64,000 nt of DNA from Solenopsis invicta (taxonomy: Eukaryota; Arthropoda; Insecta; Hymenoptera; Formicidae), in the NCBI RefSeq assembly GCF_016802725.1, contig NC_052666.1, positions 27,247,497 to 27,311,496 on the forward strand. Direction: 5' to 3'. A model generated the notes under the pieces. It searched no databases. It saw only the letters and a list, made by a program, of their open reading frames with translations, and was not told the origin of the DNA. The translations under genes were made by a program, and so were the position numbers. Numbering within the stretch: position 1 is the stretch's first letter; every line of letters begins with the position of its first letter. Shown one piece after another: positions 25,201-37,563 of this stretch.

Positions 25201-25590
25201 GGCGCAGAAGTCGGCGCTTTAATTAATATTGAAACGAGCTGTAATCACAGTCGCAAATAGAAGCGTTAAAAGGTAACCGATTGTCCGTCTTTTGTCTTTT
25301 AATGCACAATTAATATACACATACAATTAGTTTTACATTTCATTATCATATATTAATTACTTGCGTGATTCTATTGTTATTTCTCGCATCACTTGTACAT
25401 CACGGCAGCCATTTTCCGAATAAATTCCGACTAAAAATGTACATTAATTTTTCAATCGCATTATGTAACGGCTTGTGCATGCAAAGTGCGACTGAATTAA
25501 AGAGCTCACACAGGTCAGTTGATTGACATGAGAAATAACGGCGCGTTACATCGACTATTTTTGTAAACGTACAAGGAAGGGAACAATCTC
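22209..25590. other. Intergenic DNA, no gene supported
   Basis: Mixed composition: CpG-richer at 22260-22870, 23290-23830 and 24600-25200, and AT-rich at 22880-23280 and 23930-24550. No splice-bounded frame with recognisable protein similarity was seen, and no sizeable tandem or inverted repeat was noticed. Confidence 0.55.
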
Positions 25591-25800
25591 GCTGAAGTAT
25601 CTAAAAATTTAGCTGAATACAAATCTGAAAATACTTTTGTCGGACCGTCAAAGTAATTACGAAGGACGTTCAAGTTTGACGAGCAATGGTACAAGAAGTT
25701 TCGATATTTCGGCAATCAGTTTGAATGCTTGACGTAATTCTTTTGAAGATCTAGCAAAATTATTTTCAAATCTGTAGGTTAAATTATTATGTACTTTAGC
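25591..25800. mobile_element. MITE-like hairpin element
   Basis: The left arm begins gctgaagtatctaaaaattt and contains aatctgaaaatac. The reverse complement of the right end begins gctaaagtacataataattt and contains agatttgaaaataattttg. The arms span about 55 bases each, diverged. A related fragment lies in the pnr intron at 7616-7665. Confidence 0.5.
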
Positions 25801-26472
25801 AAAATATCGTTCTTTTCGCGTGTTATATCATTCGTATAATCTCTAGAGCTGCGATAAGGTTCGAGTCGAGCGGAGAGCATCGAAGATAGTCCGCTTCAGT
25901 CCGCCAGCTCTCTAGTTGATACCGTACCGGGCGATTGTGCGATCCGCGAGCGAACGAGTGCAAATTCATTAATACCGGGGCCTGCTCGTTGTGGCGGCGC
26001 AGTCCCCCGCGAAGAGCGAACAATACGTCGCCTAATAGAAATCAAATCGCCTCACCATTTATAACGACCCACCTCGTGCCTCCCTTTTGTCTCGTCTCGT
26101 CCTTCCCGCTCCCTCCCGCGCCACCGCTCGCTCGCTCGCTCGCTTTTTTTTCGCCCATCACGGAATAATCGAACAAGATTGATGAGAGCGGCGTGACTGG
26201 CGCGGCGCGCTACGAGGCCCGCAAGAATCACGCGGTGGACCCGCGCGCGCGTATCGTTGCCCCGTCGAGGAAGAGCGTCATCCGCCGTGGGCTCGGGTTC
26301 TCGAACACCGTAATTCCTCGAGGACGAATCTTCCCGAATTGATATTCGCGAGGGAATTGCGTCACGGTTGTACACCGTTTATGGAGACGGGCGCCGCTTG
26401 ACGTCCGCGACATCGGCATTTTATGCTCGAGTCGCACGCTCGTGGCACTTTGACTGCCGATTGATTTCTCGG

Positions 26473-26475
<3 letters not shown>

Positions 26476-26523
<48 letters not shown>
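26476..26523. repeat. (CT)n microsatellite
   Basis: About 24 uninterrupted CT dinucleotides in otherwise CpG-rich DNA. Comparable tracts are at 58484-58519 (CT), 30934-30981 (GA) and 35771-35800 (GA). Confidence 0.95.
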
Positions 26524-26526
<3 letters not shown>

Positions 26527-29500
26527 TTAAAGCGCCGTAGAGATCGGCACGGTGTAGCGGAACCGACAAAAATTTTGGATACTTGAATAACAAAGCGAAT
26601 TGTAGTAGACCTAGAGTGCTATTCATATTTTTCCAACTATTAATACAACTCTGGATTCACCTATACAATTAGAAAAATCTTACTTGAAATAACCAAAACA
26701 GCTTCTTTTATAAGTATTTCTATATCCATAATAAATAGTTAATTAATTAATAAAAATAAAATATATTGCAAAAAATTGTCAAAAAATTACGTTAATATTC
26801 AGACAGGCTTGAAATCACAGGTCATAAAGAATGTTGTGAAGCTGTAACACTTACATACATACTAAAGAGAATAATAGGTGGAAACATAAGTAATTACTAT
26901 AAATATACTTCTTTCTGCCATTTGTAAAAATTTAATTGTATCGTCGTATAACAATGCGGAATTATTTATTAAGATAAAAGAGCTGCAAAATTATGTAGAG
27001 AAAATCGAGAGATAATTTTCCCGAGGGCGGACACGGACGAGGAGTCGACGATTTCCGGAGAGAGATTTTATGGAGGCTGCGCCTTCGCGGATTCGGGACG
27101 GGATAGCAGGAGCAGGAGGTTTTATAGGGTGGACCGGAGGTACGGGATTGAAGGAGCTCTGGACCCCCGGCGCGAAACAACAAGCAGTCAGAAAAATGGA
27201 TGGGCTGCTAACCGTGCCACCCATGGAGCCGAGCGAGCGGTTATTTTACCTTTTACTCGCGTCGGCCCTACGGCGAGAGCGCAACGCGCGGTTTAATAAG
27301 CGGCGTTCTTAATTACGTTTTCACCTGTGTCGTTGCACGATAAACCATCGAAACATTCGTCCGCGATAGACAGCCGTTCCCCCCAGCGCAAGTCGAGCGC
27401 GATGCCTTCAAACTGGCTTCGAGAACTAAAGGAAAAAAGAACGAAGGAGCAAAAGAATGAGAAACGAAAAAGAGAAAAGCATGACGCTAGTCACTTCTGC
27501 CTCGTTAACGTTCTCTTTGCATCGTTCCTACCTTCCCTTTGAGACAGGAATTTAATTACACAATTATTTTATACCGCGAATCAAAGGGCTCAAGAGTATA
27601 ACCAGATAACAAAAGCTTTTAGACGCTTCGTCATGCATTTCTGCTGACTGTGTAACAATTAATTTAATGCTTGAGTTTCGGAATACGCAATATTTTTCCG
27701 AATGAATCACCGACCGCGCATTTTCCTTAAGAAATCTACGACCATGATAAAATAAATTTCAAATTTTAATACAAATTCTGGATGCGCGCACTATTGAAAA
27801 CAATCCGAGAAAGAAATTAAGCAAGTGTGAATCTCTCGAGATTTGTAACGTTTTCCGTTTTTACTTGTGGGACGGACTCTCGCACCGTAATCCCTCGATA
27901 AATCTCGCGAGGACACGGACACGGTCGAACGCGAGTAAGAGTTCTCTCTCCACCCTCTCTCCGATAAAGCGAGATCCTCGATTTTGTCTCCGAACGGGGA
28001 GCGCCGTAATGGGCCGCGGGGGACATTATGCGATCGTGGTGGCGCGACGCGCGGCAGCGACTCTAAGACGCATTACTTCCACCGCTGGTATCCGGGCATT
28101 TGTCCAGGCCAACGCGTCCAGGAACTTGGACTCACAGAGGGGGAACGCCGGGCGGTGTGCATTCGAGGATTTAATGCCCCGACGTTGGACGAGAGCGCGC
28201 GCGATCCCTCCGGAATCGCGCGTTAGGACCTCGCGTCCGCTCGTACATCTTTTTCTACGATCGCTTTCTAATCATTTCCGGATCACGCTGCCGTTGCGAG
28301 AGGTCACCCTTGCAAGAGGCATGAATCAATTGCAAGGGGATTGCAAAGATATTACGAAAAGCGTGCAATAAAACTCTCGCAAAGTTGCGTACACGTATGC
28401 TCGTGTGCTTCCAAATGTAATGTTTCAACGTCTTTATATAATTAATCTGGGAATAGTCATCTGAGATGTTTTTTACATCCTGATTTTTCGTCAAAGAAAC
28501 GAAACTCTACAAAATTTTTTCACTAATTCAAAACCCATACGTATATTTCATATGAAGATTTTACGACCCAATTTATATAATAGATACAAGTTATGATTAA
28601 TACATTCATACTACAGATCTGTCGAAACCAGCTGAGATGTAAAAAGCACTTTAAGTGTTCACGTTTACAAAATCAATCGAGTATTGTAAAAGTTTACGTT
28701 ATATAAATTCGAAATAATACTATTAATTTAAATAGATTTGAGATAAAATGTATTATAAGCTATTAATATTTTTACGTTCATGTCTCTAGAAATGTTTATT
28801 TTTGTTGAAAAATATATAATTTGTATAATATAATAAACAAATATAATAAAAATAAAACATTTTTAATAATTTTGTAAAAGTAAATACAAAATAAATTAAT
28901 TTTATACAATAGCGATTAAATCGCTATAAAATCTTTTCTCTAAACTATTCTTTAAATATACAATCTAATGAAAGCCCAGGCAATATAAAAAAAAGGCTTC
29001 ATTAACTGACCTCTTCATTTCTTAGAAATACTGTCATAGTAAGCTGCTTAATGTTTAATAGGTTTTTGCTTTCTCCTTACATTAAAAAAAAAAATTTATT
29101 GAATCTATACACATAATATCCTTAGATATTAATATCCTTAGATAATTTGTAAAACAATTAAATAATGTGCAATATGTAGTTAATAACACTGATTTTTAAT
29201 TGTAATGCAAAAATCACTCCAAGCAATTATTTGAACAAAAAAAAAGAATGGGACGACTATTACCGAGTTAAGCGCGAGAAACGTATATATGTTAATTTTT
29301 TTCAATATCTGCAGGAGATATACGAGAACGCGCGCTGACTAATCAATCGTAACATCCTGATTGTCGGGATATTTCTATGGTTCGCTCGTAAGGACGATTA
29401 CGTAACGCGTGCAACCCCGACATTAATCACCGGCGCCGAGAGCCCGGAGTCGTCGATAACGAATAAATTTTAATAGATATCTATTTTCTGACGTGCACAC

Positions 29501-30930
29501 ATGTGGATTTCCGCGGCGTCGCCGCGGCCGTTGAAAGTAAATCAGCGATATTAACAGGCTCGTAAATCCTGCGCGCGCGAGCGGCGCGCTTAAAAAGTAC
29601 AAGACAATTGTGCCATTATCTTCCCCGAGTTAATCGAACGATTGAGTAATGCATGAATAATTTTCTATTATAATCGTATGAGTCGTACGTGTCCGTCTCG
29701 CTCGACGTTCCTGCGTCCCGCTTCGATATCCAGGCCTCCTTCACTTTCCGCCACCGTCTTGGTCTCCCTCTACCTCTCGTATGAGGTCAGCGTGGATAAA
29801 AGTTTCGCGTACCGCCGATCGTGCGTGTCGATAAAATAAATGTTACAACCACCGTGTGCGTGAGATTCGCCGAGTAACAAAAATTGCGGTGGACGCGGCT
29901 TGCGTTCGCGCACGCGCCCGGAAAGATTGTAAGAGAACGTTACGTACGGAAAATCTCGCGTCGCCGCGTGCGAAAAATGATTTCTCGAATCTGACACGAA
30001 GTCGTCGCGTGTGAGGGTCAAATCTTAATAGGTACGGCAGCTCATTGTTCACTTTCCGAGACAGAAATGTGTGCTATGCGATCACTCCGCCGGTTTGACG
30101 GTCGCGCGGCACACCATCATGTGTTATTATCGACGCGATCTGATCGATAGCGATAAGATACGAGGTTACATCGCGGAATTGTGTTACCCATTGTTGGTGG
30201 AGATTTAAGTCAGCGCAAAGAAATGCGGGAGAAGGGTTGCGAAAAGGCAATCCGCTCTTCGTGGTATCCATGGTTTCTTGAAGGAAGAACCTAGGGAAGA
30301 GTCGCCAGATATGTATCACTTAGCTATTTTATTATATTATTGATTTGTACGTTGGAAATTGTAATATGACGTTTCAGACGACTATTACTTAAGGCTAGAG
30401 GCGTGCAAAAGTTTTCATTTCAGGCTTGAACTCGACAGTTTTACATTATTCAAGATCAATCTTCTATTAATCGATTGACTAATCGAAAGGATGCGACAGG
30501 GATTCGTGTTTGCGGGTAAGATCGAGCGTCCCGAGAAAAGTCCCGCTCGAATCGCGCGCGCGAATCGAGCTGACCCCGGGGTATCCCTGTTGAGTTCGCG
30601 TTTTCGATCGTTTCCAGACAACCTGAGCGGCGCAACGTCGGCCGTAAGTTTCCAAGGTAATTCGCGTATATATATACCGACGTACTTGACCCCACGGCTA
30701 TTAATCTCGCGTGCCATCATCCCCCTCGATCCGCGGGGGCGTTTCCAAACTAATATACGACGACACGACCCACGCCTCTATCGGTGAGAGCCTAACGAGG
30801 ACTGACTTTAACGGTTAAATAATATTACTTTGAGCTCTTTCTCTCGGGTTGCCGATCCGATGGAAAAGTTCCCTAGCCTCTATCAGCTATCGGGTCAATG
30901 AGCAGTTTGAGTTCTCCTTAGAAAGTAATC

Positions 30931-30933
<3 letters not shown>

Positions 30934-30981
<48 letters not shown>
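30934..30981. repeat. (GA)n microsatellite
   Basis: About 24 uninterrupted GA dinucleotides. GA tracts are GAGA-factor-type sites in insects, but a tract this pure is probably just a polymorphic repeat. Confidence 0.95.
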
Positions 30982-30984
<3 letters not shown>

Positions 30985-32426
30985 ACAATACCAGGGCAGC
31001 GAAGAGCAAAACGTTCTCTCTTTTTTTTAGATGGAAAAAAATCCGCTAGAATTATAAGCGTTAAAGCTCGCATTAAAGCAAACGTTGCGTATGTAAGTTA
31101 CGACAAAGCAATGAAGATTGTTGAGAATCAGCGTTGCGGAAAGAAGTTAAACTTCATCGTTTCTCTCGATGACATTGTTGTTAAAAAAACTCGGGCATCC
31201 GCTTGACCCTCATTGAAGACGAGTAGTTAAGCTAAATCCCTTTCAGCGTTGGTCGAGAGTGGAATAGTGAATTTTGTCGCCGATCGGACGACAGGATCCA
31301 TTGATCCCTGGGAAAGCTGCGGCCAGCGAGTGGAAAATCGTTTTCTCGAATGGCACAAGGGGCGCTCTCAAACGTTAGGGGATACTTCCCAATCTTGAAT
31401 CTCGCCAATCTCGAATCTGCGATCTATTTAACGATCGCATTAGGTACAGGGCAATGACCAATGTATTGGATCGCCTAAGTTTATGTGCGAGCCGAACGGT
31501 CGGGATCATGTCAAAAAGGTAATTAAGTTCTCTGAAACGTGTAACGCAAAAATGTGCGTTTGGTGTGACTTCGAAAAAAAAAAAAAACTAAAACAAATTT
31601 GAAGTCAAGCGAGCTATGCACCTAGAATTTTTAAGAATTATTTCCAAGTGATTAGAAATAGGATTCAGAATGTTTCTTGAAGGTGTGCGTATAAATAGAA
31701 ACAGACGTGCCATAGGTTTGGCAGAATTAATGATCACAGCTCATTTATTCAGTCACGACTACCTTGTAGAGCTTTATGGCAGGTATAAAACAATAGAACG
31801 TTTTGTCGATTTTACGGCTGAGACTCGTATGATCCCCGCCTCCTCGGTGAGGCACGAAACATCGTCCGTTTCATCCTTGTTAGTCGAGCGACGTACTAGA
31901 TCGCGTAAATATTTATTGCGTAATAATCGTTAAAACCGGGACACGAGACAGAGGCACTTCCATCGTCATGCGTCATGTGAGAAAAATATCTTCTTTTTCT
32001 CACGACGTCCTTTCAATAGCGTTATATGAGAGTTTAAAATGTGAGAGAGTATAAAACCAAGTCGCGATAACGTAATATTGATCGCGCGACGTGGAACTAG
32101 TGCGAGAATATGACTGCGTAATTCCGGAATAGATAGGAGAAAGTTGGTTAACAATTTGTACACATTAGAATACTATGGCTGAATAATTGGCAAAACATCA
32201 GGTGTGAAGACCAAACGGCTTTAAAAAAAAAAATATCTCGATTAAATAATATAAAATACATTATTTGTCAAAAATCATATTTATGAAAATCAAATTATAA
32301 AATACAAAAATATAGGGTAAATGACTCAATTACTGACAATGTCCCAAATACTGAGAATCTAATCTTGAATACTTTTCTTTTTAATTAGAAGACTTTTGAA
32401 GAAAACTCTTATCTTTCGAAGAACAC

Positions 32427-32503
32427 GCTTACTTTAATCGGATTCGAATCCGGAACTTCTAGATTATGAGTCTTTTATCTCACGCCATTTTGTCTATTAA
32501 ATG
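32427..32503 (-). other. Degenerate tRNA-like sequence (pseudo-tRNA or SINE head)
   Basis: On the minus strand there is an A-box-like tagacaaaatgg (32485-32496), an anticodon-arm-like ctcataatct (32461-32470, CAT loop as in tRNA-Met) and a B-box-like ggattcgaatccg (32440-32452), in tRNA order and spacing. The acceptor stem does not pair and the T-stem has a mismatch. A functional tRNA is therefore unlikely; a tRNA-derived SINE or pseudogene fits. Confidence 0.4.
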
Positions 32504-35500
32504 TGTTATACATTGTCTATTTATGACATAAACAGTGCGTCGATTAATTGCTACATGGAAAAACAATCATAAGCAATTCGGAAAATATGCATGTAAAATT
32601 TATACAAGACGTTGTATGTGTTGTATGTCTTGCCATTTATTCTATTTAAAATAATAAAGAATCATAAACTATATTCAACATACTTTAAAATAAAAAAAAA
32701 ATTGACTATACAATTTAGTAAAACCAATCAAACATAATTTATATTTTGCTGCGTTAAAATATAAAATCTGTACAGCACATATTAATGAATCGCATTTTTC
32801 GAAACAATACAATGTTGTCTTACAATTACTATGATATTTTTCAAGCTAAAATTGTATGAGAAAATTGTCTCTCTGTAGTAATATGATTTTGTATATTTAA
32901 AAAAACATTTAAGATAAAATTTCTAATATTTGGAATATTATTAGTAATTAGATCATTTACTCTATTTCTTTCTTTGTTTTCACTCAAGTATAAAACTGAT
33001 GCAATCGAAACAAAGCGCGTGGTGAGGATACACCGCATGCTTTTCTTTGTTTACTTGTTTCATCAGTCACGTAAATCATTTTGCTCGATATAGATACGTG
33101 ACGTTACGTTTAAAAAAAAAAAACGCATATTGCAGCGGAGCTGCAATGAACTTCACAGTGTAATTCAGTCTGGCCGATCGACTCTTAATTAGAACACTTG
33201 GGACAAATGACCGTGATTGCCGGCGTAATGATACCTTGGTCGTGTACCACATGATTCATACGATCGCATTCGACGTGCGTGCAGATGCGTTCGCTACGAC
33301 GGCGACGCACCGTCGATGATGGAATCGGCACGTGTTCAGAGAGTCCGAGAAGCGAAAACGTTTTTAACCGTTAATGCATATTTACGCTGATCAAAAATTT
33401 CACCTGCGTGTCGTGAGAACGATGTGTGCGAATGTTTCGGAGACCGCGAGACAAGAACAAAGAATTTTTTTTATGAATGATTTACAACAAAGGAATTAAA
33501 AGTTCAACCAAGTTAATGAAAGAGAAGAATCAAGATTCTCAAAATATCAAATTAAAAAGTAGTAAAAAAACGATCGACAATTGCAGGATTACACAAGTTG
33601 ATGAAAAATTGACATCAGTTGCTTAATTTTTTAAGATGTTACATGCACAAAACAAAGTGAACCGCGTTAAACCTTCATCTATATTACTTAACTCTCATTT
33701 ACTTCATATTATGTTACTAGATGTTGCTTATATAAATAAAAATATAAAATTTACTGATAGATACAATTTAAGCAACACGACGATACGCACTCAGCAACTT
33801 TCGTTTAATATTCATATAAAAAAATTGCTTAAAATAATTTAATACCGTTTCAACTCGCTGGAAGGAGAAGGTCGGAGACAAAAAAGTTTCTTCATTTCTC
33901 TCTATCTGAATTTTCAAAATCAAAGAATTTGAAATGATCGCGAATACGTCTCTTGTGCGGCAGTGCAAGCGAGCGTCTCGAGGAAATCGTCGGCACACGA
34001 TTGACCCTGAGATACGTATCACAAGCGATTTATCGCGAGGCACACCGACAACGTATGCTGGCTGTATTATACGCTCGTAATAGTCACCGAGAGAGAGAAG
34101 TCCCGTCGCTACTACCTGGCCAACTCGTGCAGACGCGTAATCGGCGCCGAACGGCTATACTTCGCCAGAAGCGGAACACCTGCGGATTGCACCGCCCAAA
34201 ATCGAAGGCGCGATCGAAACCGGACGAAAATCGGGTGACGATTATACGTGCCTTGTTCGCATCGTCGAAGTTGGCGATGCGTAAAACGCACCTTGTACCG
34301 ACACTTGTCATACGTACGGGGACGCGAAATGACCGCAGTCGCGTTAATTTGCAAGACAGCCACGAATATTTTCATGCAAAAGAAAAAAAAAAACGTAGCA
34401 CCGTTCGTCGATATTACGCGAATAGAAAGCCAAAGCGAAATACTTTCGTAATAACGCGAGAAGAAGTCGCGTGCGCGGTGGACTCGGTGGATTCCGAAAG
34501 ATTCGTGGTTGCCAAGGTGTGCGAGGAATACTCGATCCTTTGGCTTGCCGAGAGTATTAAGGCCAATCCAGCGGAGCAAGAGACAACCGTGTTTTCGAGG
34601 AAGCACCTGCCGTGGCCGGCGGACGCGTGGCGTGCACGAGAACACGCGACGCGTCTTAAACGGACGGTCGAACAAAAAATTAGGTAAATGGCAATGCAAT
34701 TATGACGCAAGTAATTTCTTCGACGTTGCTACCGTCCGGCCGTGGCCAGATTTTACGGAGCAGATGCCTTCCGCGATCGTCTCCGCCGCGCCGCCCCTAT
34801 TTCGATTTATAACCATCGCTGCTAATAGAATTCCTTTTGAAATCACATATAATCTTAGGATTGTTAATAACAGCCATTGCTGCGCGTGCGCTCGTAAAAA
34901 AAAAAAAAAATATTGGCATGAGTGTAGAAGCTAGCAGACGCTCTTCGCGATTCGACTGTACAAAGGGGCCACCTCGCATAATTCATCTAGTCGATCCTGA
35001 AACAAGTATTAAATGGAGCGATCGATAATCTTATCCAGTTTTCCACATAGGCGACAAATAAACCATCGCGAAGGCAAACACGGGACTACCACGCACAATT
35101 TACTCGATCCATCAAAATCCATGACGTCTATATACTCAGCGTACAAAGGCAAACTCGATAATGTATCTGCCGGGTAGCCGAGAGGGTCTTGTCGCGTCGA
35201 ACGCATTGGCGCATCGAACGCTAATGAGATCGCACGACACATAAAACGGACTTTTTCCCTGCGACGGGACGATAAGCGCATTTTTTTAATTCCCGCTTCG
35301 TTTCGCCCCCCTTTCAACGACTAAATGCCAAGCGTACAAGAAAAACAAATTTTTTTTTTAATTTTCCGTTGTCAAGAATTAAAACAAGTCTGTACCTTTG
35401 TCGCTTGCCAATGTATTATTTAAGGAAATGGATTTTCAGTTCGCATTATTCTTCGATGTGCGTTAAAAATATTTGCCGATTCCGACGCAACAGCATTCGC

Positions 35501-35767
35501 GTGTAGCGAAGCACGAAAGGATTAATACCGCGCCTCCGCGGTAATTAATGATCGCGAATTACGGGCTAAGCATAGACTAATAGAAGCACCGCGTAATAAT
35601 ATATTTCTTGACAATGACAACTGTGCGATAAAAGAAACATCGCGATCGCAAACGTGGAATTACCACGTACAATTGAGTCGATCTGTCAAGCAGCCGTCCC
35701 CGCCCACCTTGGTCGAAGGTGGCACGGTAATACGGCAATACGAAAGGAGCAGCAAAGGTAGAAAGAG

Positions 35768-35809
<42 letters not shown>

Positions 35810-37137
35810 GAGGATCTCGTATTAACCCGCTGAGAAAGATAATTTTTTAGCTATAAATTATAGCCCTCGGCCTATTACTTCTACTGTTACGCCTGACAAA
35901 AATCACGGTCTCTCATTTCCGAATTAAATGGCTAAACGTTATGAGTGCCATCGATTACTCGCATTACGACGGTATAATTTAATATAATGAGAAACGCGCG
36001 CGGCCGCGTGTCAATTGCCGCGCATCGAGCCTTGATACGAAAATGAGATGTTATTCCCCGCGTCGAAATTATTCCCCGCGGTTCTCTATTTTCTATCGGT
36101 AAATCATTATCTGCAATGAATCTAGGCACCGCCCCGATAATTTACGCACTTCGTCATCATCGGTGGTTAATTATCTCGTAAGCACGTTACCTCTTTTCAT
36201 TTCAACGTAAATTGAGAGATGGAGCGTCAATGAGAAAAAGTTTTCCGATATCTAATTATTATAATGTAATATAAAATCTAACAGCAATTTGTAGACAGCG
36301 GACTGCTACGTATATTAAAACAATCTGCCTACTAAAAAAACAATGTTACAAAGATTTATGTGTAAAATGTACATTGGTAAAAAAATGTATGTCGATAAAG
36401 ACATATTTCATTATCTATATTTAGAAACGATTAGATTATTTAACACACGATTACTTTTTATGTAACAAAATCTGATATAACGTTAAATTTTTAAGTAAAT
36501 ATAAAATTGAAATTCTCGGTTGCAATCTCGGTGCAATTTAAAACAAGTGTTGAAAATCGAATAGAATCCCCACGTATCGGACAACAATCTCGATGCGAAC
36601 CAATAGAAAACTACAAACGATTTGGGTGGGAATATATAGATTCAGCTGGTTCTTCGAAAAGGGAGCAGTCTGCTCGCGAGCCCAAAAGCAGCTCGATAAT
36701 ACAGTGACGATCCAAAGTCGGGAGTCTGATATTAACTGCGCCGTCAATGCACCATCGGTAATTAGTTCAGCTGCAACGAGAGGAGACGCGTGCCCCGTGT
36801 TGCACCGCTGCAGCTGCACCTGTCGCCCGTCCAATGCACGCTTTCATAAGTACGAGTCGCACGTCGAACGTACACCAGCGACAGAGACTGTCGATAAAAA
36901 AAGAAAGACCATTATTACGTTCGATACAAAGTTTCAAGAGCATCTCAGGTGTGCATAATTTCGTAACTTGGACCTGATTTATGAGAGGGAAGGCAACGTT
37001 CCTCGCTTTCGCGTCTTGTTATTGGCATTCTTGCACTCTCAGGTTTTTGTTTTCTGCATATGTTGGTGTCTCAACTCCCTGAGTCGCAAGATACACTTTA
37101 AATCTGCGACAAAAATATTACGTGCACATTTTGTCGT
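32504..37137. other. Intergenic DNA, no gene supported
   Basis: AT-rich at 32520-33000 and 36230-36500, CpG-rich at 33960-34700 and 35640-36180, with a GA microsatellite at 35771-35800. The window's longest frame (33953-34687, 244 codons) lies here, but a 195-codon frame runs antisense to it and no domain is visible. Composition is the likelier explanation. Confidence 0.55.
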
Positions 37138-37563
37138 ATACACACGCAGAGAAAAGTTTCCTCAAATCAACAAATATTTCTTTGAATCAAGAAAATATGT
37201 GCATTGTTATAGAATTAAAAAAAAAGTTTCTTTAATTGCAGAAATTTTTTGATCTTTTTATTACAATTAAAGAAATAGTTTGATAGCAACGCAAATCTTT
37301 TTTAAATAAAAAAAATGTATTTTTTAAACCGGAACAACTAAATTATTTCTCACATTTCTGTCACAGTACATTTTCTTTAATTAAAAAATTATTCATTTAA
37401 ATTAAACAAATAATTTAAATAATTTAAATAAATAATTTATTTACTTCAAAAAAGGCTAATCATTTCTTGAAAGTAAATAAATTTTTATTTTCACTTCAAC
37501 TTAAAAAAACCAGTAAAGAAACGATTTTATCACTTTAAACACAACTTTTCTCTGAGTGTACAT
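37138..37563. mobile_element. MITE-like AT-rich element with CAGAGAAAAGTT ends
   Basis: The left end reads tatacacacgcagagaaaag and the reverse complement of the right end reads tgtacactcagagaaaag. About 425 bases, very AT-rich, with repeated tttctttaatt and tttaaat words and no coding frame. The termini resemble the ACACTGAGAAAA-type ends of other elements here. Confidence 0.55.

Larger units (their letters stand above)
25801..32430. other. Intergenic DNA with simple repeats, no gene supported
   Basis: CpG-rich blocks (25850-26580, 27000-27540, 27790-28270, 29400-30130, 30480-30790) alternate with AT-rich stretches, the longest at about 28480-29330. Pure CT (26476-26523) and GA (30934-30981) microsatellites are present. 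No frame shows a domain, and the long frame at 27865-28371 is CpG-driven. Confidence 0.55.

Noticed and set aside
27865..28371. 168-codon plus-strand frame
   Set aside because: No recognised motif; overlaps another frame in a different phase within a CpG-rich block.
32427..32503. Functional tRNA-Met gene
   Set aside because: The acceptor stem does not pair and the T-stem is interrupted, so it was kept only as a degenerate tRNA-like sequence.
33953..34687. Longest open frame in the window (244 codons, plus strand)
   Set aside because: Lies in CpG-rich DNA, is matched by a 195-codon antisense frame, is rich in Arg, and shows no domain or splice context I can recognise.
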